A stretch of 64,000 nt of DNA from Mantamonas sphyraenae. Its lineage: Eukaryota > CRuMs > Mantamonadidae. The notes under the pieces were generated by a model. It had not been told where the DNA came from. It did not search any database and saw only the letters and a program-made list of their open reading frames with translations. Shown piece by piece: positions 56,056 to 64,000 of this stretch. Position numbers and translations under genes: made by a program. Position 1 is the first letter of the stretch, and each line of letters starts with the position of its first letter. Where the stretch lies: NCBI GenBank assembly GCA_026936335.1, contig JAPMXV010000077.1, positions 44,276-108,275 on the forward strand, read 5' to 3'.

Positions 56056-56431
56056 TCACGCCGCCGGGTCGTCAAGCTCCTCGTCCATCCCGAGCGCATC
56101 AGCGTCCAAGGACTCGTCGTCGTCCAGGTCCGAATCTGGGGAAAAGCGGGGAGAGATCGAGCGTGAATACCAAGTCAAATGGGATGGGAGTGCCCGTTGT
56201 AGGGGTACTCCCATCATAGCACGTATTCCCTGGACCATCCTTTTCCCCTGTTGCGCACGCAGTGCAACGCCCAAACTCACTCTCGTCGCCCTCCACGGTC
56301 TCACCATCGGTCAAAGCTTCAGCAGGATGCTGGACCTCGACGTACTCAACGCTGCTGGCCCGCGCGGTCACGCACGCTACCATCAGCAGCACAAGCAATG
56401 CAAACAGAGATTTCGTCATCGTCATCGTCAT
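56056..56431 (-). CDS. Small secreted acidic protein
   Basis: Exons 56431-56281 and 56135-56056 (145-nt intron, donor gtgagt, acceptor ttccccag), 76 residues. Signal peptide MTKSLFALLVLLMVACVTARA follows an MTMT repeat from an ATGACG microsatellite. The mature part is about 50 residues and highly acidic (GDENSDLDDDESLDADAL, then EELDDPAA). The junction is in phase 1 and converts two unrelated frames into one uniformly acidic product. It may be a propeptide or a 5' part of the downstream His/Tyr-rich gene. Confidence 0.6.
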
Positions 56432-57540
56432 CGTCAGTGTTGTGTTTCAATGCCCAGCTCAGCGCGTCAGCACACTCCTCTGTACGTGTCAGCACCTTGG
56501 ATATGGCAGCACTGTCGTTCGTCCTCTGTTCCATGTCGGTGTGCATGGCAAATTGGATGCCCTACCCAAACAGTGACCTGAGCGCAGAAAAGCGGATGCA
56601 GGTGGTCCCGGAAGGAACACGCCCGAGGATGGGTCGCTGGGACGCAGTGTATAGCACGAGAGGTATATATCCCACACATCGGTCGTAAAAAACAGGAGAG
56701 GCGCACACACCAGCACTGTGTAAAACGACTTTTGTGTGCGATGATGGCGGTGTGACCCCTTTGCTGGCAATTCCACTCCACCTTCCCACCTCATCTAGGC
56801 TTTTGACATTGGCCCCGTTCTGTCCGTCGGACTTGCCATGACTGGTACGTGCACAGACACCTCCTTCACGTGTCTGGGATTGCCTCCTCCAAGCTCCACA
56901 CCCTGCATCGGGGAGTCCCATGAAGATTGGCGAGCGCACGACCCAAAAGACAAGCGAAACAAACGTGAAAAACTCCTGCAGATGCCCACTATGATGGGAA
57001 GCTGTTGCGCGCTGCCCACCTGTGTAGGCTGGCCTGACACCCGTGCCAGCAGTGATGACATAGAGGGCAACACATGGATCCATGTCTGCCCGCATGGTGA
57101 CTGCCAATTGTTTGGCGCGTGTGGGCTTGTAGGCGGTAGCGACAGCAAAAGGAAATTGCCCAAAGAGACCTTGACCCTGGCAGGGCAATGCCAGGGACGA
57201 TTGAGAGAGTGTGTGGGGTACCGCACCCCCCTTCCCCCGAGGGGCTGGCCACCTTGCAGAGGGGGTGAGGATAGAGCGCAGCAATGGGACATACCATATC
57301 ATCACTGCGCTGTGGTCCCATGTCACCCAAGTGCACTGTGTGGGTTGACTGGGATGCTTCGTGTCTCCCTCCACCGGCTCCGCGTGTCCCACAAAACGGA
57401 TTTCATTGCGTGCCATAAATACCCCGTGCTTCCTGTGTGCCATATCCATGCCCATGGTTCCATCCCAGGTGTATGATGATGGTGGTGACACGAGCAGGGG
57501 CAGCCAAGACAAAACCAAAACGAGAAGCACCCACCTGCAA
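56432..57540. other. Spacer without a supported gene
   Basis: Open frames occur on both strands (for example a plus frame over 56838-57476 with many Cys/Pro), but neither shows a domain, signal peptide or consistent splice pattern. It holds the upstream regions of two divergent genes (minus at 56431, plus at 57541). Confidence 0.4.
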
Positions 57541-59003
57541 ATGCACAGGATGGCACACACACACCCACTTGCCCTGTTGTCGCTGGTGGCAATCATCATC
57601 CTTTTGCCCATGGCCAGCGGGTATGGCACAGTGTCAACCATCAGCATGGTGGCCTCTGCCAACCATGCGGCAGGAGCTCCCGACGGGCCCAGCAACGGCG
57701 AGGCTGTGGTGGACCTCACCCAGCACAAGGACACGTTCCCGGAAATGTTTTCGCATGATTCGTTGCTGCGCACGGCAATCCTTGTCGACGTACGTCCCGT
57801 GCCGTTCAACGCAAGCATTGGGCAGTACGACGCCTTGCTGAGGCTGGGCGTTCCGTTTTGGCGAGAAAAAGCTGCAGGAGGAGGGAGCACGGCACTGTGC
57901 AATGCCGCCACCACCTCTGAATACGGCACTCTCACACACGTGGGCAACATCCAATACGCAAACGGGGAGAGTGGAGCGGTGTCGCCGTGTGTGGGCAACA
58001 ACAGCGTGCTGCCCACGGAACTGGTGGTGCCCATTTGGTTCAAGTTGAAGGACACCCCTGCGGGCACGGTGGTGCATGGGTTCCAGCTGAACATGACCAC
58101 CATGCCCACACAGCAAGTGACCGTCGATGGGCCCCCACTCATCACCGACCTGCCCTGGAACGACAACGACAACGACAACGATGACGATGACGAGGGTGGT
58201 GGCCCCACCACCACCATCTCCCCCCGGGTGCTGCTTGCTCCACGCGTGCTCTTTGCACAGCTTCACACACCCAAAGTGCCCACTGCATTTGACATTGCCA
58301 TTGCCGGCCAAGACGGTGCCAAACACTTTGTGAAACAGGTCACGGCAGCCGTGTTTGCCGACGTGTCGAACACAGGCACCACGTACGGGGTGTCCACGGG
58401 AAAGGTGCTGGCCATCACGGCTCCATTTGGACCCGTGGTATCCAGCAACGACACCCTGGGTCCCTTTTTGTCTCATGTGGCCGCGGAGGTTGGACAGCCT
58501 GCGTATGTGCAGCTGATGTTGGAGTCGGGCACACCGTGGTCTGTGGACGGGTACAGCAGGGCGATTGCCGTGACGCTGGTGTCCAGGCAGGTGGGACGGT
58601 GTTTCAAGGGATGCAACGACATCGCTGGGGCTCGGTGTGACATGTACGCAGGTGGTGTGTGCAACTGTGGTCCCACAATGCAGTGGGATGTGGCAGAGAA
58701 CGGCGACCGTGTGTGTGTGAAGCTGCCGAAGCTGGCTTTCAATGTGGCTGTACGCCCGTGTATCACCAAGCTGTGCAGATGTTGGCTGACCGATGGGAGC
58801 AGCTGGTGGCTGCAGGCGACGCCATTGATCTCGGGTACATGAACGCCGGTGTGTTTTGTACCTTGGTCAGCCAAGCAGTCGCACAGAACGACCAACGCCT
58901 GGACGAGGGTCTGAGTGAGGTGGTGGGACGCTACCTGCGCACAGACAACATCATTGAACTCTGCGACGACGACGACGTCGGCGAGTACCTCTGCAGGATT
59001 TGA
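57541..59003 (+). CDS. Secreted glycoprotein with Cys-rich end, frame break near the C-terminus
   Basis: Starts at Met 57541 (a second Met at 57550) with a signal peptide (MAHTHPLALLSLVAIIILLP). Several sequons (NASI, NMTT, NDTL) and an acidic NDNDNDNDDDDE run follow, then a Cys cluster like an EGF/Kazal fragment (CFKGCNDI, CDMY, CNCGP). The frame stops at 58842, but from about 58770 another frame reads MLADRWEQLVAAGDAIDLGY to a stop at 59003 and looks like the true end. Removing 29 nt (gtacgcccg to gtgcag, 58752-58780) joins them in phase. That would be an unusually short intron, so an indel is equally likely. The antisense frame is longer but lacks any such features. Confidence 0.68.
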
Positions 59004-59196
59004 ATGACCGTCGTGCCACACCTGATGCCTTTCACGTGGACCTGTGTTGTGAAGACGGATAGTACTCGAGACTCGTGAACAAAAGGCGCAATGGCCATCC
59101 CGACGTGATGTCAACAGGGACAGAAAAAAAAAACGCTCCTACCACAAGGTATGTGATGTCAACCGCGCTCTAAGGCACCCAATACAAAAGGAAAGA

Positions 59197-59401
59197 ATGA
59201 ACAAGTTTGACCAAGTCCTTGACTTAGTGAAGAGCAGTACGTGAATGTTAATTGATTTTTCAGCAATGGCACTAACCCGTGAGAACTGTAGATCCATCAT
59301 TGGGATACATCGCCCTTGTCTTGGTGGTGCTGGTGGTGTTGCTTTATTTTAACGGGAGTGGTGGGAAGCAGGGTCGCTGTTGGCGGAAACGTAGGAGGTA
59401 A
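59197..59401 (+). CDS. 49-residue single-pass membrane micro-protein
   Basis: Exons 59197-59236 and 59292-59401 with a 55-nt intron (donor gtacgt, CTAAC box, acceptor ctgtag). The spliced product is MNKFDQVLDLVKSN joined to PSLGYIALVLVVLVVLLYF, then a Gly/Lys/Arg tail ending CWRKRRR. Neither exon alone gives a full protein; the phase-1 junction gives one helix with a basic end, typical of tail- or signal-anchored ER or mitochondrial micro-proteins. Function unknown. Confidence 0.6.
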
Positions 59402-60587
59402 CATCGACAACCGCACCGTGAACGGAAACAACAACAACATGGGTAGTGTCAGACAACGAAACAACCACCACGGAAAGCGAAAGAATGTCAGAATAAACTT
59501 CTGAGCACGCGAGGGCGAGTAGGAGGCAGGAATGATAGACAACCCCTTTGCTACCTTAAGCACAAACATGTCCAAGTCGTCCTGTGGAAAGCCTCGAGCG
59601 AGTGAAGGTGGCCTTGGCCAGCTGGACCGCCGTGAAGAAGTCGGGGCCACACCTCCGTGCAACGTACGGGCCCAAAGCTCGTACCCGGCGTCTATGGTGG
59701 ACGTTCCCGTAGAGGCAGATTTGATTGACGTGTCCCGTAACGAGTCCACCCTGGGAACACGTTGACCACACCCGCGTGTGCAGGGAGGCAGAGACGCCCC
59801 ACAACCCGATTTTCCACGGTGGCGCCAATCCCCCTGGTCTGCGTTCTCAGCCCTGCTGAGGATCACACAGACACGCGTCGAGCACATACACCCCACCCAA
59901 CCGTGCATACAACCTATGGGATGTGCCACATCACCCTCTACATGTCAATAGAGGTCCACCGCGAATACACGGGCCGCAGGAAACCCCACGCTCGCGCTAG
60001 AGGCGGGGAATCCGCCACCCGTTCCCTGCCGCTGCACCCCGCCACAGACCTCACCACGCCCCCACACTCTGCGTCCGGCCCCGTGTCACAGAGTGCCACC
60101 CGTTGCCTGATTCCCGATTTTGGGGTGAAATTTTGGCCGATCCTTTTTTGCAATGGGTGATGTCAGCACTTTTTCCACCTCAAAATGCAACCCCTGCTGA
60201 AACTGGGTCTATGCATAGATTCGCCATGGAAACCTCGACTTGTTCCTCGGCAGGATCACATGCGCTGTGTGTGCCGAGAACGGGGAGGTTGTTTGCGCCT
60301 TGTGTTTTTTTCCGGTGGCGCATGTGCCCCAAACGAACAACATGAACGAGAGGGCGATGCATCCCTTCCAATGGTGACAGAATCGTCCCTGCCTGTTCTG
60401 CCCGAGTCTGGATTGCGTGTGTCACCAGCGCTACTGCTCTCTTCTGCCCCTTTCACTCAGCTGAATCTGTCGGACCCAGCGCGTTCAGGGTAGCATGGCA
60501 GACGACCACAACACGCGCCTGCAGGTTCATGAGGTCTGATGCCAGCAAAAACCAAACCCACCTCACCTTCGTCCGCACCTCCGCTGC
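59402..60587. other. Spacer, one weak small frame
   Basis: A plus-strand frame at 59532-59765 (77 residues, MIDNPFATLSTNMSKSS ... DLIDVSRNESTLGTR) is plausible but unsupported. Antisense frames over the same bases are equally open. 59770-60580 shows nothing recognisable. Confidence 0.35.
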
Positions 60588-60731
60588 ATGTGTGGCAGAC
60601 GGTACCCGCGCAAGGGCAGGGTGACGGACCACAAGAAGCAGGCAGTGGGGTTCGCCTGCGACGAGTGCGGTCATCGGCTGGCACGCAAGGACCGCCTGGC
60701 AGAGCACAAGTGCATCTACCACTGCTGCTGA
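60588..60731 (+). CDS. Small C2H2/C2HC-type zinc-finger protein
   Basis: 47 residues from ATG 60588: MCGRRYPRKGRVTDHKKQ, then GFACDECGHRLARKDRLAEH and KCIYHCC. The second half is a clear C-x2-C-x12-H finger and the first half a degenerate one. The frame is open back to 60540 without a Met, so an upstream exon may exist (ATGGCAGACGACC at 60495 is a candidate). Likely nucleic-acid binding. Confidence 0.5.
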   Translation: MCGRRYPRKGRVTDHKKQAVGFACDECGHRLARKDRLAEHKCIYHCC

Positions 60732-61044
60732 GCAGAGGGCAGGAGCGCGGGGGAAGGGAGGGGGAAGGGACGACGGCAATGCAGCACACACACACACACC
60801 AACTGTCTTTCAATTCCACCATCGCCAACTGACAACTGATAGCCTGCTTCACAGTCTTGTGCAGTCGTTGTTTTTTCGTGCGTGCATGGATGTACGCATG
60901 GTGAGATGGTTCGTGTGGGACTGAGCAGATGCAAGAAGAGAGCAAACGAATGCAGTGCCATGCTGTGTTCCCTTGCTTCATTGTGCCGCCCATTGGGGGG
61001 TGCCCGAGTCCTTGGGCATGCGGCTGCTCGCACTCACTCTCCCA

Positions 61045-61365
61045 TCACCGGTTCAGCCTGGCCAGATTCACACGAGAATCCAGGAACATGTCACTCCTGT
61101 TGCTGCTGGCATTGTGGCCATGGCACATCGGGGCAATGTACCACGCGTTGCTGCTCCGACCGTCCGACACCCGAACATGCGCCCCAACCCGCGCATCATT
61201 GCTGCATCCCATCACGGAGCAGGAGCTTCGACGTGTCCCCGTGACCCCACGATACATCCCGAGCCACGAGCCGTACCCGTCGCGAGAGCTGGACCGAGCG
61301 TACCGGGGATTGCTGGTGCCGTTCACATTGCGCACGCGGAGGTTTGTGTTGCAGTTGAAGGACAT
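61045..61365 (-). CDS. Small HNH-like zinc protein
   Basis: 106 residues from Met 61365 (MSFNCNTNLRVRN). The core CSVMGCSNDARVGAHVRV, followed by WYIAPMCHGHN, gives C-x4-C...GAHV...W.I.P.C..HN, the same pattern as the C-terminal half of the 19733-20341 protein. Such sites belong to the HNH/treble-clef group. Here the second half retains both a Cys and His-Asn, so an active HNH-type nuclease fold is conceivable but unproven. The leader before the ATG on the minus strand is ccacaacccaac, matching other genes. The plus-strand frame over the same bases is longer but lacks this homology. Confidence 0.65.
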   Translation of the reverse strand: MSFNCNTNLRVRNVNGTSNPRYARSSSRDGYGSWLGMYRGVTGTRRSSCSVMGCSNDARVGAHVRVSDGRSSNAWYIAPMCHGHNASSNRSDMFLDSRVNLARLNR

Positions 61366-61433
61366 GTTTTGTTGGGTTGTGGTGATGGAGGGTGCGCAAG
61401 GAGCTCGGGTGTATTTTGAGCAAGACAGCGACT

Positions 61434-61483
61434 GCACGCCACTGCACGCCACTGCACGCCACTGCACGCCACTGCACACCCCT
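61434..61483. repeat. 10-bp tandem repeat
   Basis: About five copies of actgcacgcc, upstream (on the minus strand) of the small HNH-like gene. Probably a simple minisatellite. Confidence 0.85.
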
Positions 61484-61715
61484 GAACAGCAGGCCATGCA
61501 ATTCTGACACCCATCAATTCTCTTCTGGCACCTCCACACGCCAGCGTCTCGGACAATCTACCCTTCGCTGCGGGTTTGTTTTGAAACTTGCTGTGTGCAG
61601 GAGGATGAAGTTGTTAATTCCCCCCCCTGCTGGCTCGATCTTTGTCTCAGGACTGTGCGACCCATAGACCTCTCCTGGAATCCTCCCGTGGATTATTACC
61701 AGCGAAGCCCCGTAC

Positions 61716-61871
61716 ATGGACCTAGCTGTTGTACAGACATTGAAAATCACAATGCGGATTGCCAAGGGTGTATCAAGGATGGGAAATGGGTTTGTTCGTC
61801 GGTGCATCCTCCATCTGGTGGAATCGCTGTTGCTGCTGGTGGCCGGGATTCTTGTTTGTGACTGGCAGTGA
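61716..61871 (+). CDS. 51-residue membrane micro-protein
   Basis: MDLAVVQTLKITMRIAKG ... RRCILHLVESLLLLVAGILV: an amphipathic basic N-terminus and one C-terminal hydrophobic helix. The frame is open back to 61668 without a Met. It lies 35 bp before the next small membrane frame and could be spliced to it, though no clear junction was found. Function unknown. Confidence 0.35.
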   Translation: MDLAVVQTLKITMRIAKGVSRMGNGFVRRCILHLVESLLLLVAGILVCDWQ

Positions 61872-61905
61872 TGTGTGACTGGAGCGGAGGAATGGGGGCA
61901 CACTG

Positions 61906-62055
61906 ATGACGACCATCGTGGCAGCGAGTGTGCTGGTGGTGTGTCTGTGGTATGCGCTGCGAGATGTGTGGGCTGGTGTGCAGGAGAGACAGCGGGAGAA
62001 GCAAGTGGATGAGGACAAGGCGAGTGCAGCAGAGAAAGTTTTATGGCAGCGGTGA
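61906..62055 (+). CDS. 49-residue membrane micro-protein
   Basis: MTTIVAASVLVVCLWYALRD followed by a charged helical tail (QERQREKQVDEDKASAAEK). One N-terminal transmembrane helix, then a cytosolic coiled tail. Composition switches from hydrophobic to charged at the expected place, which argues for real coding. Function unknown. Confidence 0.45.
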   Translation: MTTIVAASVLVVCLWYALRDVWAGVQERQREKQVDEDKASAAEKVLWQR

Positions 62056-62102
62056 CGTCCCCTGTTCCATGCGGATACCACACATGGGTCGCCCCGCCCG
62101 CC

Positions 62103-64000
62103 TCACTGCTTCTCCCCCATCAACTGCTGCACCAGTGCTTCCAGTGCACTGATCCGCTTCTCAAATGCAATTTCCGTACGCCAGCGACTCAACCGCTGCT
62201 CGGTCGTCTCTCCCATCACATTCGCTCCCAGGCCCAGCAGCAGCTCAAACAATCCACGGTCGTCCTCTTCGCCTGCAATCTGCAACGGCGTTCTCCCTCC
62301 CACCTGCGCATTCACGTCCACAAACTCCGCGCACACTTCAACCAGCGCGTGCGCTGCTTCGCCACCACGCAGCACATGCTCCCACACCGTCCGTGGCGCG
62401 TCTCCACCCACCATCTCCACATCATCCACCGAGTACCCTGCCTCCAACAGCACCCTCAACACGGCGACCTGTGCCGTCGTCGTCTCCACAGCCACGTGCA
62501 CCAGTTGCTGTCCTGCGGCGTTTGTCGTCTCGTCAGTCCTCGCCGCACCCGCAAGCGCCACCTGCAAACACTCACTGTGCCCTCGACGCACCAACACATG
62601 CAAGCACGTCTCATCACCTCCTGCGCTCTCCTCCCTGCGGCGCCCACCACTGCCATCCCGTCGCTGCACGTGCCAGCACACGCACCGCTGCTTCATCCCC
62701 CTCGCTGCACGCTTAGCCACGCCCACCTCTTTGCCGCCCTCACTCACATCGACGCCGTCATCTCTGCTGCCATGTCCATGCCCTCGGGCAACCACCAGGC
62801 CCACAGCACGCCCACATCCCACGCGCATCCACACGCTCCGACGTCAGCACCACTTGCACAACCTACCCGCTCCCACATGCTTCACCAACTCCACCAACAG
62901 TCTATCATCCACCGTCTCCTCCATCACCGCTGCTTTCCAACACCGTGCCCAGTTCTCCGTTCTTCCCCACGCTTGCCAACGGGGTCCCACCAAAGCGCAG
63001 CACCGTCTGCACCACCTCCACGTCGCCTCGACTCACTGCCACCTCCACGATCGTCTGTCCTTCCCCGTCGCGTACTTCCTGCACCTCTGCCCACCGTCGG
63101 TGCCTCCATCAACCCAAACAGCCTGCTCAGATCTTCTGCACACAGCGACGCCGTCATCGCGTGTGCCTACCAACTGTGACGACGTGCGCGAGTCCGTGGA
63201 CGATGATGAAGACGACGACGACTGCGTTCCCTCTTCAACAACGCTACCCATCGCAACCACGGGTGTGTCGTGTGCGCTACGGACAAGCAACGCCAGCGCG
63301 TGTCGAGGTTGCGACCAAGATCTCAGTCAGTCAGCAAAGCACGCGCACCGCTTTCGCCCATGCCCATCTGCACGCTCACGTGGTCCCCAGCCAGGCACAC
63401 CCAGCTGCCCACCAAGCCGTTCCACAAGCCACGCCACGGTTTCGCCTTTGACACGTTGCTGCACCGCACTCATGCGCCACCGCCACCAGCTCTAGCCACA
63501 CACACATCTCTCCCACACACCTGTTGCGCCCCTGTGCTGCCACACGCGCCGCCACTCAACACGTCCAAGCACTCATCGCTCGTCTCCGTTCAGTAGCACG
63601 CCCCATGGCACACCCCGTGTTTATCGCAACACCTTGCCACCTCCACCCGCACCTTGCTCTTCCCCATTACTCTCACTCACCCCGTCCTTGCCTGGAGCGT
63701 CCCATTTCGCCGCCGCGTCGTCATCGGCACGTCCACGCACCGACACCGTCCGACCATCAGCGTTTCCTTCCCCAGCCGCGCGTCTCTGCCAGCAGCTTCT
63801 CCACAGCCTCCACTCCCCTGCCTCTATCGCATCGATCAGTGCTTGTTGCACCTTGCGTTCAAATACATCTCGTCTTCCAGCTGCGGATACTCGCCCAGCA
63901 GCGCTTCGATCTCGTTGCGTGTTCGCCGATCCGCAATCATCAGTCCTTGTTGTCCGTCCCATTCGTACACGGATCCGTGTCGTGCTCCAACAGCCACTCT
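62103..64000 (-). pseudogene. Ankyrin-repeat gene, reading frame repeatedly interrupted, partial
   Basis: The minus strand carries ankyrin-like repeats across several frames. 62834-62103 holds ETCLHVLVRRGHSECLQVAL, LVHVAVETTTAQVAVLRVLL and GGRTPLQIAGEEDDRGLFELL. In another frame near 63060-62960 stands GQTIVEVAVSRGDVEVVQTVL; near 63850-63780 stands ALIDAIEAGEW, then AVEKLLAET after a shift; and near 64000 stands EWLLEHDTDP. The intact C-terminal part ends with a coiled EKRISALEALVQQLMGEKQ. Changes of frame occur without consistent GT-AG signals, although one 43-nt gtgagt...gtgcag interval near 62730 is possible. So this is a decaying copy, an intron-rich gene or indel-prone assembly. It continues beyond the window. 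Confidence 0.6.

Noticed and set aside
56562-58217. Minus-strand frame of 551 codons.
   Set aside because: The opposite strand offers a signal peptide, sequons and a Cys-rich module over the same bases; the minus frame has none.
59100-59200. tRNA-like stretch (caaccgcgctctaaggc, read in reverse).
   Set aside because: No B-box or acceptor pairing could be found; it lies just before the spliced micro-protein start.
60929-61507. Plus-strand frame with a hydrophobic MSLLLLLALWPWH segment.
   Set aside because: The minus strand encodes the GAHV zinc site shared with another gene in the window, so the plus frame is taken as its shadow.
1-64000. Giant-virus (for example pandoravirus-like) origin, suggested by high G+C, ankyrin, F-box and tandem repeats.
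   Set aside because: Abundant spliceosomal introns with conserved phases, UBL-RBR and signal-peptide membrane genes, and no viral core genes favour a nuclear eukaryotic genome.

Overview
The window comes from the nuclear genome of a unicellular eukaryote (a protist; the lineage cannot be fixed from sequence alone). The reasons are spliceosomal introns of about 55-155 nt (one possible 668 nt) with GTAAGT/GTGAGT-type donors, AG acceptors and often a CTGAC or CTAAC box shortly before the acceptor. The protein domains are eukaryotic (RBR ubiquitin ligases, BTB-SPRY, F-box-like, SPRY, NB-ARC). CDS are G+C-rich, and microsatellites and low-complexity spacers are abundant. No rRNA, tRNA, CRISPR or transposon was identified.

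Layout. 0.8-8.7 kb: two tandem minus-strand paralogues with an F-box-like N-terminus and long helical repeats, plus a decayed third copy. 8.7-10.8 kb: no supported gene, but a dispersed repeat also present at 0.25-0.5 kb. 10.8-15.6 kb: two tandem three-exon BTB-SPRY genes. 16.3-18.7 kb: a divergent pair (RBR ligase on minus, vWA protein on plus) that start with the same zinc module. 19.2-21.3 kb: a duplicated small-protein gene flanking a CXC/HNH-like protein. 21.8-23.4 kb: a secreted protein. 23.7-34.1 kb: a modular array in which a repeated ~0.3 kb element (R1-R4), in three cases with a small minus-strand ORF beside it, sits upstream of LRR-ankyrin gene 1, LRR-ankyrin gene 2, a ubiquitin-like/RBR ligase and a CHAT-STAND-TPR gene. 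34.3-41.5 kb: that CHAT-STAND-TPR gene, the most notable locus. 43-46 kb: a DUF3825 protein. 46.3-51.7 kb: a gene carrying about 26 copies of a 144-bp repeat. 53-59.4 kb: ordinary membrane and secreted proteins, less repetitive. 59.4-64 kb: micro-proteins, small zinc proteins and an interrupted ankyrin gene cut by the window end.

Theme. Many genes are of the kinds used in ubiquitin-based signalling and innate sensing: substrate adaptors (F-box-like x2, BTB-SPRY x2), E3 ligases (RBR x2), repeat sensors (LRR x2, TPR) and a caspase-like CHAT protease fused to an NTPase switch. Most are recent tandem duplicates with homogenised repeats, as expected of a fast-evolving recognition/defence or allorecognition cluster. 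That joint role is inference; only the domain content and duplications are seen directly.

Caveat. Several genes carry single-base frame breaks (near 17.72, 30.05, 36.63 and 58.75 kb, and many after 62.1 kb). Some could be assembly indels rather than real lesions.
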